The notes below the pieces were generated by a model. That model had not been told where the DNA came from. It saw nothing but the letters and a program-made list of their open reading frames with translations, and did no database searches. From the NCBI RefSeq assembly GCF_014635985.1, contig NZ_BMDT01000005.1:103880-167879 (forward strand): DNA of 64,000 nucleotides, written 5' to 3'. The first letter of the stretch is position 1, and the number at the start of each line of letters is the position of its first letter. The DNA is from Enterococcus alcedinis. GTDB taxonomy: Bacteria > Bacillota > Bacilli > Lactobacillales > Enterococcaceae. This document shows, piece after piece, positions 8,773 to 18,791 of the stretch. A program made the position numbers and the translations under genes.

Positions 8773-9705
8773 GTCTTGTTTTGCTAAGTTTGTGATGTAT
8801 TCAAAGAATGCATCGTGGTCTACGTCATGAACAAGGTTAACCGGACGTCCTGTTTTGTCCTCATAGGTTTGACCTTGGCTTGCGCCGTATGCATGAACTT
8901 TTGATAAAACGACTTCTTTTTTCACTAATGACTCTTTACCAAAAGTTGCAGCTGTTAGTACATCCCATAGGAAATACGTTGAATTCGTTTGGAAGTGGAC
9001 TAATGGTGGGACGATTGCATAGGCTTGACCTAAGAAATCAATGCCTTCGTCTTTTCTTTTTTCTGCCCACATTTGGCGAATACTTGGTGTTAATGGCACT
9101 TTATTCGTGCTTTCTAATGCAACTAAATCAATCTCAATGGCTGTTTCCCAGACACGAGCAACCGCTTCTGGATCCCAGAAAGCATTCCATTCTGCTGTCC
9201 CATCATGTTCTGGTTCTTCAACGTTGCCTTTTTCTAAGAACGTGCCACCCATCCAGTATAATTTTTGAATCTTGTCTTCAATGGTTGGATCAACATCTAA
9301 AGCTCTTGCTAGGTCGGTTAATGGACCGACAAAAACCAAATCAATTTTTTCTGTTTGGTTTTTTAATGTTTCAACTAAGTGAAGGTGAGCAGGTAATTCC
9401 GATACTTGCGTTTCGATTTTGCCGCTTTCATTTAAAATCGGTAACGCATCAACAGTAAAAGCATGCATCCGCCAATCTTTCGGGAATGGGTTTTGTGGGC
9501 GTGAATTTGAAGCTGCCACACTGATTTTTTGACCATGTCCAAATTTATCAATAATTTTTTGGCTCGCTAAAACTGCCGGTTCTAAGTAGCAGTCTGCAGG
9601 AATCACTCCAACCCCCACTACTTCGACCTCTTTCATTTGTAGCATTAAAAAGAGTGTCACTAAATCATCGACGCCACCGTCATGGTTCAAATAAACTTTA
9701 CGCAT
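8770..9705 (-). CDS. Inosine/uridine-preferring nucleoside hydrolase
   Basis: 311-residue cytoplasmic enzyme that splits ribonucleosides into base and ribose. The family's calcium-binding N-terminal motif (DTDxGxDD) appears as NHDGGVDD at about 7-14. Further family features are VFVGPLTDLARAL, the MGGTF segment and WNAFWDPEAV around the active site. An AAGGAG site precedes the ATG. It lies 24 bp behind a nucleoside-binding lipoprotein, so the pair probably takes up and breaks down nucleosides. The stop codon overlaps a palindromic repeat unit. Substrate preference (purine or pyrimidine) cannot be assigned. Confidence 0.9.
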   Translation of the reverse strand: MRKVYLNHDGGVDDLVTLFLMLQMKEVEVVGVGVIPADCYLEPAVLASQKIIDKFGHGQKISVAASNSRPQNPFPKDWRMHAFTVDALPILNESGKIETQVSELPAHLHLVETLKNQTEKIDLVFVGPLTDLARALDVDPTIEDKIQKLYWMGGTFLEKGNVEEPEHDGTAEWNAFWDPEAVARVWETAIEIDLVALESTNKVPLTPSIRQMWAEKRKDEGIDFLGQAYAIVPPLVHFQTNSTYFLWDVLTAATFGKESLVKKEVVLSKVHAYGASQGQTYEDKTGRPVNLVHDVDHDAFFEYITNLAKQD

Positions 9706-9729
9706 GTTTTTATTTCTCCTTGCATTGAA

Positions 9730-10821
9730 TTATTTTAATGTTGCCTTCACTGTAATTGTACCATCAATAATCGCTTGACGGGCAGTTTCAATCTTATTTT
9801 TAACATCTTCTGTTAATTGTCCGTCTGTTAGTCCTACGCCTTCTTCTTCTAAACCATAAACAATGTGCTCTCCGCCTGGGAATTCACCACTATTTGCTTT
9901 AGTTGCTAAGTCTTTCACTGTTTCACCGACTTGTTTTAACGTTGAAGCTAATGTGAAGTTTAATTTTTCACCGTCTTTTTCGTAATTACCTTCTTCAGTT
10001 TGGTCACGGTCAACACCGATAACCCAAACTTTTTTATCTTGTACTTCGTTTAATGATTTTGCTTCTTGGAATAAACCATTACCTGTGGCACCTGCTGCTG
10101 CATAAATGACATCAATGTCTTGCGCATACATCGCTTGGGCAATTGTACGGCCTTTGTCTGGTGCATCGAAAGCACCGGCATATTGTGAAACGACTTTAAT
10201 ATCTTTTCCTAAATCTTTTGCTGCATCAGCTACTCCTTGACGGAATCCGGCATCAAAGACTTCGATTACCGCGACTTGAACGCCACCAATGAAACCAACT
10301 TTATCTGTTTTCGTTGTATAAGCTGCTGCTAAACCTGCTAAGTAAGCCGCTTCTTCTGATTTAAATGTTGCTGAAACAACGTTATCTAAACCTGAAATCA
10401 CTTCATCCACCATTACAAAATTCACGTTTGGATTCGCTTTAGCTTGCTCTTCCATTGAAGAAACAAGTTTATAACCAATCCCAAAAACCGTTTGGAAGCC
10501 CGCGTTTAACGCTTGATCAATATTTGGGATGTAGTCTGATTCGTTTGATGATTGGAAATATTGATACCCTGCATTCCCACGTGCTAAATTATTTTCATCG
10601 CCCCATTCAACCATACCTTCCCACGCTGATTGGTTAAATGAACGGTCATCGACACCGTTTGTATCGGTAATAAATGCAACTGTTTTGATATCATTATTGG
10701 CTTGTTGACTTCCTGCTGTTTCAGTCGAACTTGATTTATTTGAAGAATCGGTTGTTCCGCCACAAGCTGCTAACAAAACAGCTCCTGCCATAAATAATAA
10801 CCCTAATTTATTGAATTTCAT
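9730..10821 (-). CDS. BMP-family nucleoside-binding lipoprotein
   Basis: 363-residue extracellular lipoprotein: a signal peptide with lipobox LLAACGG at about 16-22, a Ser/Thr-rich linker, then a BMP (PnrA/Med-like) fold. Family stretches include TDTNGVDDRSFNQSAWEG, VGFIGGVQVAVIEVFDAGFRQG, VIYAAAGATGNGLFQEA, WVIGVDRDQTEEG and LASTLKQVG. Such proteins bind purine or other nucleosides for an ABC importer. No ATPase or permease is in this operon, so those must be encoded elsewhere. It is followed by a nucleoside hydrolase, which supports a nucleoside role. Confidence 0.92.
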   Translation of the reverse strand: MKFNKLGLLFMAGAVLLAACGGTTDSSNKSSSTETAGSQQANNDIKTVAFITDTNGVDDRSFNQSAWEGMVEWGDENNLARGNAGYQYFQSSNESDYIPNIDQALNAGFQTVFGIGYKLVSSMEEQAKANPNVNFVMVDEVISGLDNVVSATFKSEEAAYLAGLAAAYTTKTDKVGFIGGVQVAVIEVFDAGFRQGVADAAKDLGKDIKVVSQYAGAFDAPDKGRTIAQAMYAQDIDVIYAAAGATGNGLFQEAKSLNEVQDKKVWVIGVDRDQTEEGNYEKDGEKLNFTLASTLKQVGETVKDLATKANSGEFPGGEHIVYGLEEEGVGLTDGQLTEDVKNKIETARQAIIDGTITVKATLK

Positions 10822-10872
10822 GAATATTTCCTCCTAATGTTGGTTGATTCTTTTTAATTTACGATTAAAGCC

Positions 10873-10930
10873 ATAAAAAAAATGATTTTTACTCATCTCA
10901 TTCCGCTAAACACGGACAATAAAGATGACC
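10873..10930 (-). promoter_or_regulatory. Structured 5' leader of the nucleoside operon
   Basis: The minus-strand leader can fold as CATCT...TCCG-loop-CGGA...AGATG and is followed by AAAAATCATTTTTTTT, ending about 50 bases before the lipoprotein ATG. It looks like a possible attenuator. I could not match it to the purine or another known riboswitch core. Confidence 0.35.
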
Positions 10931-10939
10931 ACTTGATGA

Positions 10940-10967
10940 ATTATACTCATCTAAAATCATTTGTAAA
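10940..10967 (-). promoter_or_regulatory. Promoter of the nucleoside operon
   Basis: Minus-strand TTTACA (-35), a 16-bp spacer and TATAAT (-10), about 120 bp upstream of the lipoprotein start. The inverted repeat AAATGATTTT (10953-10962) and AAAATCATTT (near 10880-10889) flanks the start region. Confidence 0.6.
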
Positions 10968-11090
10968 GATTTATGAGTTCATTTCATCATTTTTCATGAA
11001 ACTCTAATGAAAGATACAGTGATTTCCGAACATTCAGGAGAATCAGCTTGCAAACGTGTTTGTTTTCTATGCGAAATGGTCCATTAATCA

Positions 11091-11133
11091 AAAAAAAACA
11101 GCAAGAGAGGCGACTTGCCATTCTTGCTGTTTT
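11091..11133 (-). terminator. Terminator after the giant adhesin gene
   Basis: The hairpin AAAACAGCAAGA/TCTTGCTGTTTT is followed on the minus strand by a T-tract and lies just downstream of the adhesin stop codon. Confidence 0.85.
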
Positions 11134-11141
11134 CTCAATTC

Positions 11142-14100
11142 TTATGATCTTTTTCTAAAACGTTTGAAGGCAAAGACTAAACTAGTCGATGCAATCAAGA
11201 CTAAACCGATGGCGCTTAAAATCGCGTTGTTCGCCTCACCAGTTTGTGGTAATTTTTGACCTGGTTTATTTGGCTTACCTGGTTGCCCCGGTTTACTTGG
11301 TTTCTCTGGTGTCGGTTCTTTGACCTTCTCATTCGTCACAGTGACTAATTGAACTGTTGGTTGACCTTCTTCTTTATCAGAAATAACAATCGAAGCTTTT
11401 TCGTTCGTTAATTGGTAACCAGTTGGTGCTTTTGTTTCAACCAAGTAGTAAGTACCTGGTGCTAATTGATCAACCAATACTTTCCCGTCTTTATCCGTTA
11501 CGAGTTTGTCTTTTACTGTTTTTCCTTGACTATCTGTCAATTTAAATTCAGCATCTTTCAAGACTTTCTTCTCATCAGACTTATCGACTTTCGTTAATTC
11601 GGCAGCTCCTTGGTAGTTAATGAAATCATCCAATGTGACATGGATTCGATCTTCATCTTCTGCTTGTTCAGTAATCGTTACATCCATCACTGTTGTATTT
11701 AAAATATATCCTGGTGCGGCTTTCGTTTCTTCAATCATGTAATTACCTGGTGATAATTCATCAAAGTAGACATTTCCTGCTTCGTCCGCAACGGCAGTGA
11801 TTGGTTCAAACCCTTCTACCTCTGACGTCAATGTAAATTCTGCTCCAGATAAACCTTCGCCGAATTGATCCGTCTTAACGAATGAAACCGAGCCTTTGTA
11901 GTTAATAAACGCTTCTGGGAAGACAAGATCGACATTCGCTCCCTCAGCTTCTTCCGTAATCGTTACTGGGATTACGCGAGTGTTTAGAATATGCCCTAAT
12001 GCGGCTTTCGTTTCTCGAATCGTATATTCACCTGGTGCAAGTTCTTCAAACTGAACCATTCCCTCAATATCCGATTGAACCGATTGTATCGCTTCGTCTC
12101 CTTGGTATAATGTAAAGGTAGCTCCGAATAATCCAAGACCCTCTCTATTGACTTTCAGGAACGAAACCGAGCCTTTATAGTTGATGAAATCATCAAGTAC
12201 CACATCAATAGCATTTGTTTCTTCCGCATTTTCAACAATCGTTACAGGAATTTCAGTCGTATTTAAAATGAATCCTGATGCGGCTTTTGTTTCTTTAATC
12301 GTGTAATTGCCTGGTGATAATTCTTCAAAGTGAACGTTTCCTGCTTCATCTGCAACGACAGTGATTGGTTCGAATTCTTCTTTTTCTGCCGTCAATGTAA
12401 ACTCTGCACCTGCTAAACCTTGACCGAATTTATCAGTCTTAACGAATGAAACTGAACCTTTGTAGTTGACAACATCGTCTAATGTTACCGCAATTTCTGC
12501 TGTATTGTCAGATTCCTCCACAATGGTTACTGGGATTTCCGTTGTATTTAGGATGTAACCTGGTGCCGCTTTCGTTTCTTTAACGGTATAGTTGCCTGGT
12601 GACAACGCGTCAAATCGAACGTTTCCTTCTGCATCTGCTGTTTCGATAATTGGTTCGAATCCTTCTTTTTCTGAAGTCAGTGTAAACTCAGCGCCTTCTA
12701 AAGCATTGCCTAATTTATCTGTCTTAATGAATGAAATCGAGCCTTTATAGTTAATGAAGTTATCCAATTGAACATCGATCGCTTCTTGGTCGAGTGACTC
12801 TTCCACAATCGTTACAGCCATTTCTGCTGTGTTTAAAATGTAATCTGGTGCGGCTTTCGTTTCTTTAATGGTGTATTCACCTGGTGACAGTTCAGTAAAT
12901 TGAACTTTTCCATCTTTACCTACTGTCACGGTTTCGATTGTTTCTTTTCCTTGGTAAAGCGTAAATTCTGCACCTGCTAACAGTTGCTTATCTTCGCTTG
13001 TCTTAAAGAATGAAACCGAGCCTTTGTAGTTCACGAAATCAGCTAATTCGATTGCTTCTGGTGCTCCAGCTGTTTCTGCATCGATCGTTACATCGATAAC
13101 TTTCGTATTCAAAATGTAACCTGACGCCGCTTTTGTTTCTGTGATTTGATAATCGCCTGGTGCTAAGTTTTCAAAGCTTACTTTTCCATCTTTACCAGCC
13201 ACAACGGTGATTGGTTTAAAACCTTCGATTTCTGAAGTAATCGTAAATTCTGCGCCTGCTAATGCTTCACCGGCGTTATCTTTTTTCAGGAATGAAAGAT
13301 CTCCTTGGTAGTTGATAAAGTTCGGTAACTCAATCACTTCAGGTTCACCAATTTGTGATTTGACTTCAAAAGGCATTAATTCTGTGTTCTTAATGAAGCC
13401 AATTGCTGGGTCCACTTCTTCTAATACGTATTTACCAACTTCTAGTCCAACATACGTGTAGAGGCCATTAAGTGATGTTAACGGTTCTGGATTTAGCGGA
13501 GTACCCGTCTTACCACCATCCTCTGTCGCTTGATAGATGTTAAATGTCGCTCCAAGTAATGATACGCCATTTTCATCTGTTTTCGTAAACTCGATGGTTG
13601 ATTGGTAATTATTGAATTCAAACACATCTTTTTCAGGTGTTACACCCCCTGATGATGGTTCTACCGTAAAGTAGATAGGGTTCGCATTCACTAAATGTCC
13701 TGCTGGTGCTTGCGTTTCAATCATTTTATACGATCCTGGTGAAAGTAGTGGGAAGTTTAGTTCCCCATTTTCATTGGATTCAATTTCTGCTTTAAGTACT
13801 TCATTTCCGCCAACAAATTCAAACAAATCAAATTTTGAACCCGCTAATGGTTGTCCGTCAGCATCGGTTTTGTTAATGACCGCTTCGCCTTTGAAGTTTT
13901 GAAAGTCTCCTAGATTTTGTAGGGATACGACTCCTTGGTGCGCTTCTGCTACTTCAAAAAATACTGGGTAACTATTTAAGACATAGTCTGTTGGTGCTTC
14001 TATTTCGACTAATTTATATTTCCCTGGTGCTAAATCATTGATTTCGATTTGACCTTTTAGGACAGAAGTATGTTCACTTAATCGTGTCCAAGTCGTCGAA

Positions 14101-17100
14101 TCACCTTCCAATTTATACAACTCAAACTTGGCACCCTCTAATCCGTCGTTTTGTGCATTAATTTTCTTCAGACGAACGCTGCCTTTGTAGTTTACAAAGT
14201 TGCCGGTTTGAATCACTTCTGGTTTACCATTTGATGAAGTTGCAATTTCAAATGGAATTGGTTGTGTATTTTGGATATATCCGTCTGGTGCTTGGGTTTC
14301 ATTTAACGTATATTTCCCTGGTGCTAAGCCTTCGATTGTTACTTTTCCGTTAGCCGCTGACGTTACTGGTGCGCCAACATTCTTTCCTTGTTCATCCTTG
14401 ACTTGGAAAATGGCTCCCGATAATCCTTTTTGATCTTTATCCGTCTTAATTAACTCGACGCTTCCTTTGTAGTTCAAGAAATCAGCTAATTCGACGAATG
14501 CTGGTTCGCCTGCATGCTCATTCTCAATTTCAAATTTGATTTTTTGCGTATTGAGTAAGTAGCCATTTGGTGCTGTGATTTCGGTTACTTCATACGTGCC
14601 TGGTGCAAGATTTGAAATTGTGACGCTACCATCTGCTTTCGATGTATATGTACCAGGTAACTCTTTATTAACTTCTTTGCCTGAACCGTCAGTCAATTGC
14701 TTCACTTTGAAGACTGCTCCAGCTAACAGAGTATTGCCATCTTTCTTTATGAAACTCACGCTACCTTGGTAGTTTTTAGCTGTGACTTTGACTTCTGGTG
14801 TCTGATGATTTTCATTTGTGACAACCGTGACTTCAATTGGCGTCTGATCTAAAATATACCCTTCTGGTGCTTTGGTTTCGATAAAACGATACTGCCCTTC
14901 AGTTAACTCTTCAACGATAATTTGACCTTTTGAATCGGTCGTTAAGGCTTCTTTTCCCTTGACTACTTGCCATTTCCCATCAATCAATTGTTCTAATTTA
15001 AAGATGGCTCCGACTAGTTTTTTCCCGTCTTTGGCTTCTTTTTCTAGTGTCACACGATTGCGTGCATTCTCAATATCTAAGTAAAAACCTACTGCGGATG
15101 TTTCTTTATTGATTGTTACTTTACGTCCAGTAACTAAATCATCTGGAATCGTGTGTCCTGTTGGTGCTTTTGTTTCTTTCAAAATGTATTCGCCATAAGG
15201 AAGTTTCCCAAATAGTAACGTCCCCTCCTTAGAAACGTCCCCTTCACGTAGCTTTTGAACGTTTTTCTTGTCCCATAGCTCAAAAGTCGCACCTGTTAAA
15301 ATGTCACCGTTGGCATCGACTTTGCGAATTTCTAGTCGACCAGCTTCTCCGACAGCCGTACCGCCACCTTCTGAAACTTCTGCCTCGACAGTGATTTCAA
15401 TTTCTTCAACTAATTCGACTTTATTTGTTCCTTCTAACTTAATCTTATTCGACACCGCTTCACCATTTGGATTTTCTAATAGCAAGAGGGCTTTGTATTC
15501 TAAAATATAAGCTTCTTCGATTTTCTCATCGGTAAAGACAATCTCTAATACTTGTTGTCCCGTTACGCCATCAGTGGTTAACGATACGACATATTTCGTT
15601 GGATCTAATGGGCCACCTTTTGTAATTTTCCCAGCAGCATCGACTGTTGTTTCGTATAAAATAACAGACTGCTCATCAATCACTTGATTTGGCGTCGGTG
15701 TATCGGTAATTTTTGCATCATAGACTGTTGATTGACTTGGGTTAACCGTTGCTGACCAATTCAAGAAACCATCTTCATCTTGTTTTCCGCTTTTCTGAAT
15801 TAAAGAACCACCGTTTGCAATCGATACGGTTCCTTCAATATCAAACGTGCCTTCAACTAATTCTGCATCGACGGTTGCGATGTTCTTATATGAGCTTCCT
15901 GAATTAACAACTTCGCCTTCTAATGACGTTTCAAATTCAAAATAGAATTGATCATTTGCTTCAACGGCAGTAATGTTAATACCTAGTGCATTTGCTGCTT
16001 CTGTTGGTTCAGTCACTGCGAAACGAGCCCATTCTGTTGCTGTAAGTTCCGCACCTTTGATTACTTTACCATCTTTACCAATGGTATAACGGTAAACTTT
16101 TAAGCTTCCGCCAACAAATTTTTGGTTCGATGTGATTGGATCATTAATTTGAACATCACCTAGTTTTTGAGCGTTGTAGTTAATCCCAAATGTCCAAGTG
16201 ATTCTTTTCGTTTCTGCATTGTAATTCCCACTCTTAAAGCCATCTTCGCTTTCTTCTTTATTCGGCGTAAACGGTTCTTCGTCTTCTGAAGTTAATTCCG
16301 TTCCATCTTCATTCGTCCAGTGTGAGGTTGCCGTATTCAAGAATTCTGTCAAGCCCGCTTCATGTAAAGCCGGTGTATCAAAATCAGTTTGATATGTAAT
16401 AGAGAATTGATGATTCGTTTTTTTGTAATCGTTAATATAGGCAACGTTAATTGTACCGGCTGCTTCATTGTAGGCAATCGTATAATCCGTACCTTCAACT
16501 AATGTTTTATTGCCTGTAATATCTTTAATCACAAAGCTGTTTGTGCCATCGGATAATTTCAATCCTGGGCTCATTTGGTCTTTCAATGTCCAATTGTTTA
16601 ACTCGTAACGGTTTTGATTGACATCAATTTTCCACGTAATGGTTTTGTTCGTATAATCAACGTCTTGGATACCTTTGATTAACCCTTGTTGTTTCGCACC
16701 ACCTGTGTTTTCACCTGTATTCCCAGAACCGTCAATGATTGAATTGCTATAATCTTGGTTGCCTGTCACTTCTTCGTTAATGAGTGTTTTATATTTAATA
16801 TCGACGGCATAATCCATTTTTCCATTAAATTTAATTTCAAAACCTTTGCCGTCTTTTCTAGGGATTAAGGTATAATCTTCCGGCGTCGTTAACGCTTCTC
16901 CTGGAACTGGATTTCCTTGTGCATCAAAATTAACTCTATTTAAGACAAATGAATCTTCATCTAAAATCATGTTATCTGTAAATCCATCGATAAAATGAGC
17001 ATCTTCTGTCGGAATATCGTATTCCACATAGTTATAACGCACCGTCCAAGTGAACGATTGTTCCTTCGGATCGTATGTTGGAACTAACTTTTCAAGTGCT

Positions 17101-18701
17101 TTGTTGTATTTCGACGTAATTGTCGCTTCTGCTGGAATCGGATTGGTTAATTCATCGGAAGCGATAGTCGCAGTATTTTTATACTTAACCGTCCCACCTT
17201 CTGATCCTGGTTTCGTATTAGGATCGATTGAAGTCGTATATTCTAAGCGGTATGCATCGGTAATCTCTCCGATAAAGGAAACATTCCCTGCTGCATCAAC
17301 TGTATAGTGTGTGCCTTCGACCATTTCTTCGAAGCCACTTTCGATGACTTTTCCATCCATATCTACTTTGACTTTATATACTTTAACACTTTCGTATGTC
17401 GTACCTGTCGGGAACGTTTCTGTCACTACCGCATTGTTATGCGTATCTAAACCCACGTTAACATCCACATTCCAAACGATTTCATTTGGATTGGTTTGAC
17501 GATCTGGATGACCGGTTTTTCGAATCGTTTCTTCCGTTTCTGGTTTTACAATGACTGGAATTCCTTCTTCTTCTTCAACAAATGGGAATTCAATTTCACC
17601 AGGTCCAGGTTTTAACCCTTCATGCTTTTGGAATTCTCCTGATACGGTAACGGTTCCATGAATTGCAGATTCGTCATCGACTTTCTCGTTGAACACGATG
17701 TGGATTTTCCCATCGGTTCCAATTCTTCCCGTTCCATAAACCTCACCTAGCTCATTTTTCAATTCAAAATTAATCGTTGATTTGATTTTAATGTCTGCTG
17801 GCAACTCTGCTTCGTAAAAATCTCCTGGTTGCATCTGATCACGGATATCTTCTGGAATGGAATATTCAAAATTAATCTTAAGTGGATCACCAACATTGAT
17901 TGGTTTGCCATTGATTGGTTGACCGTCTTCGCCTAAAATCTCGACACTAGTAAAGAATTCTTTCCCATTTGGAAAAAGATCATCGATATTGATTGCATCT
18001 CTTTTAGCCTGTACTTTGGTTGGTTTTGAAGTACTTGATTCCGTTGTGCTTTCGGTGTCGCCTGTACTTCCTTCGGTCGTACTTTGGGTACTCGTTGTTT
18101 CTGTTGTTGTACTTTCAGTGTTGCCTATATCCTCTGTACTTTCACTTGTTCCGGTATTTTCCGTTATCGAGCTTTCAACGGTTGTTTCTGGAGTACTTGG
18201 TAACTCAGTTGAAGCTGCTTCGTCATTATTTGCTACAGCGAGAGGCTGTTTTAGCGTAATGCTTGCACTTGCTGCACTCTGATTGACAGTTGCTCCAATC
18301 ACTTGCGTCGCTGTTAAGCTATCGAGTAATTGTCCGTTTAATTTCAATTCAAAGGAACCTGTATGTCCGTCATTCATTTGAATTTTTACTGAACTGCCAC
18401 TTGCCTGAAACGCTCCTACGATTTGTTGTCCACTATTAGTCACTGTGCCATTTGCATTTGCCTGTATTCCGGACAGTTTTATTTCTGCTTTTGCTGATGC
18501 TACATCTGCTACTGTCGCTTGCCCTTTTAATGTTAGTTGCACATTGTTTGGGTCAACATTATTGGCATCGACAACGAGTACTTCTGATACATTCAATGTG
18601 TTTCCTACACTCGTACCAATGGTTTCTGCTAGTGCAATTACTGGTGAAAAATACTGAATCAGTAGTACGACTAACGTTACAATTGTCCATTTTTTCTTCA
18701 T
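11142..18701 (-). CDS. Giant LPQTG-anchored adhesin with 14 SpaA/Cna_B domains
   Basis: 2519-residue cell-wall surface protein. Order: signal peptide (about 1-27); N-terminal region; Ser/Thr/Glu-rich linker (about 160-230); an MSCRAMM-like fold (about 240-350); about five repeated collagen-binding-type modules marked by WNVDVN, FTWTVRYN, TWKIDVN, ITWTFGIN and LNWSATVN (about 380-1110); 14 SpaA/Cna_B domains of about 95 residues (about 1120-2459), mostly with KTD or KKD in the first strand and ETKA or ETQA as the isopeptide glutamate; a PKP-rich wall spanner; LPQTG at 2484-2488, a hydrophobic helix and KRFRKRS. Sortase A should link it to peptidoglycan. The ligand is unknown. A divergent Mga-family gene is the likely regulator. 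Confidence 0.93.
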   Translation of the reverse strand: MKKKWTIVTLVVLLIQYFSPVIALAETIGTSVGNTLNVSEVLVVDANNVDPNNVQLTLKGQATVADVASAKAEIKLSGIQANANGTVTNSGQQIVGAFQASGSSVKIQMNDGHTGSFELKLNGQLLDSLTATQVIGATVNQSAASASITLKQPLAVANNDEAASTELPSTPETTVESSITENTGTSESTEDIGNTESTTTETTSTQSTTEGSTGDTESTTESSTSKPTKVQAKRDAINIDDLFPNGKEFFTSVEILGEDGQPINGKPINVGDPLKINFEYSIPEDIRDQMQPGDFYEAELPADIKIKSTINFELKNELGEVYGTGRIGTDGKIHIVFNEKVDDESAIHGTVTVSGEFQKHEGLKPGPGEIEFPFVEEEEGIPVIVKPETEETIRKTGHPDRQTNPNEIVWNVDVNVGLDTHNNAVVTETFPTGTTYESVKVYKVKVDMDGKVIESGFEEMVEGTHYTVDAAGNVSFIGEITDAYRLEYTTSIDPNTKPGSEGGTVKYKNTATIASDELTNPIPAEATITSKYNKALEKLVPTYDPKEQSFTWTVRYNYVEYDIPTEDAHFIDGFTDNMILDEDSFVLNRVNFDAQGNPVPGEALTTPEDYTLIPRKDGKGFEIKFNGKMDYAVDIKYKTLINEEVTGNQDYSNSIIDGSGNTGENTGGAKQQGLIKGIQDVDYTNKTITWKIDVNQNRYELNNWTLKDQMSPGLKLSDGTNSFVIKDITGNKTLVEGTDYTIAYNEAAGTINVAYINDYKKTNHQFSITYQTDFDTPALHEAGLTEFLNTATSHWTNEDGTELTSEDEEPFTPNKEESEDGFKSGNYNAETKRITWTFGINYNAQKLGDVQINDPITSNQKFVGGSLKVYRYTIGKDGKVIKGAELTATEWARFAVTEPTEAANALGINITAVEANDQFYFEFETSLEGEVVNSGSSYKNIATVDAELVEGTFDIEGTVSIANGGSLIQKSGKQDEDGFLNWSATVNPSQSTVYDAKITDTPTPNQVIDEQSVILYETTVDAAGKITKGGPLDPTKYVVSLTTDGVTGQQVLEIVFTDEKIEEAYILEYKALLLLENPNGEAVSNKIKLEGTNKVELVEEIEITVEAEVSEGGGTAVGEAGRLEIRKVDANGDILTGATFELWDKKNVQKLREGDVSKEGTLLFGKLPYGEYILKETKAPTGHTIPDDLVTGRKVTINKETSAVGFYLDIENARNRVTLEKEAKDGKKLVGAIFKLEQLIDGKWQVVKGKEALTTDSKGQIIVEELTEGQYRFIETKAPEGYILDQTPIEVTVVTNENHQTPEVKVTAKNYQGSVSFIKKDGNTLLAGAVFKVKQLTDGSGKEVNKELPGTYTSKADGSVTISNLAPGTYEVTEITAPNGYLLNTQKIKFEIENEHAGEPAFVELADFLNYKGSVELIKTDKDQKGLSGAIFQVKDEQGKNVGAPVTSAANGKVTIEGLAPGKYTLNETQAPDGYIQNTQPIPFEIATSSNGKPEVIQTGNFVNYKGSVRLKKINAQNDGLEGAKFELYKLEGDSTTWTRLSEHTSVLKGQIEINDLAPGKYKLVEIEAPTDYVLNSYPVFFEVAEAHQGVVSLQNLGDFQNFKGEAVINKTDADGQPLAGSKFDLFEFVGGNEVLKAEIESNENGELNFPLLSPGSYKMIETQAPAGHLVNANPIYFTVEPSSGGVTPEKDVFEFNNYQSTIEFTKTDENGVSLLGATFNIYQATEDGGKTGTPLNPEPLTSLNGLYTYVGLEVGKYVLEEVDPAIGFIKNTELMPFEVKSQIGEPEVIELPNFINYQGDLSFLKKDNAGEALAGAEFTITSEIEGFKPITVVAGKDGKVSFENLAPGDYQITETKAASGYILNTKVIDVTIDAETAGAPEAIELADFVNYKGSVSFFKTSEDKQLLAGAEFTLYQGKETIETVTVGKDGKVQFTELSPGEYTIKETKAAPDYILNTAEMAVTIVEESLDQEAIDVQLDNFINYKGSISFIKTDKLGNALEGAEFTLTSEKEGFEPIIETADAEGNVRFDALSPGNYTVKETKAAPGYILNTTEIPVTIVEESDNTAEIAVTLDDVVNYKGSVSFVKTDKFGQGLAGAEFTLTAEKEEFEPITVVADEAGNVHFEELSPGNYTIKETKAASGFILNTTEIPVTIVENAEETNAIDVVLDDFINYKGSVSFLKVNREGLGLFGATFTLYQGDEAIQSVQSDIEGMVQFEELAPGEYTIRETKAALGHILNTRVIPVTITEEAEGANVDLVFPEAFINYKGSVSFVKTDQFGEGLSGAEFTLTSEVEGFEPITAVADEAGNVYFDELSPGNYMIEETKAAPGYILNTTVMDVTITEQAEDEDRIHVTLDDFINYQGAAELTKVDKSDEKKVLKDAEFKLTDSQGKTVKDKLVTDKDGKVLVDQLAPGTYYLVETKAPTGYQLTNEKASIVISDKEEGQPTVQLVTVTNEKVKEPTPEKPSKPGQPGKPNKPGQKLPQTGEANNAILSAIGLVLIASTSLVFAFKRFRKRS
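11325..15344 (-). repeat. Tandem SpaA/Cna_B-coding repeats inside the adhesin gene
   Basis: Fourteen consecutive units of about 285 bp encode domains that begin GSVSF(I/V/F)KTD and end NTTxIPVTI...DDFINYK. The six or so units at about 11.6-13.3 kb are the most alike and look recently duplicated; the outer ones are more diverged. Such repeats are prone to changes in copy number. Confidence 0.85.
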
Positions 18702-18785
18702 TTCCTTACATACACTTCCTTTTCTTATTCATTTTTAAAACAAACACAACTCAATCTTTAAAAATTAAAAATAAAACCTCAAGAT

Positions 18786-18791
18786 ATTATA
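18786..18791 (-). promoter_or_regulatory. Candidate -10 box for the adhesin gene
   Basis: Minus-strand TATAAT lies about 85 bp upstream of the adhesin ATG, with no good -35 box 16-18 bp before it. That is compatible with an activator-dependent promoter. The match is weak and unsupported otherwise. Confidence 0.35.

Noticed and set aside
10873-10967. Purine riboswitch before the nucleoside-binding protein gene
   Set aside because: The conserved loop sequences of the purine aptamer are not present in the expected order.
11325-15344. Regular tandem repeats as a possible CRISPR array
   Set aside because: Units are about 285 bp, in frame and encode SpaA domains; there are no short repeats with unique spacers and no cas genes.
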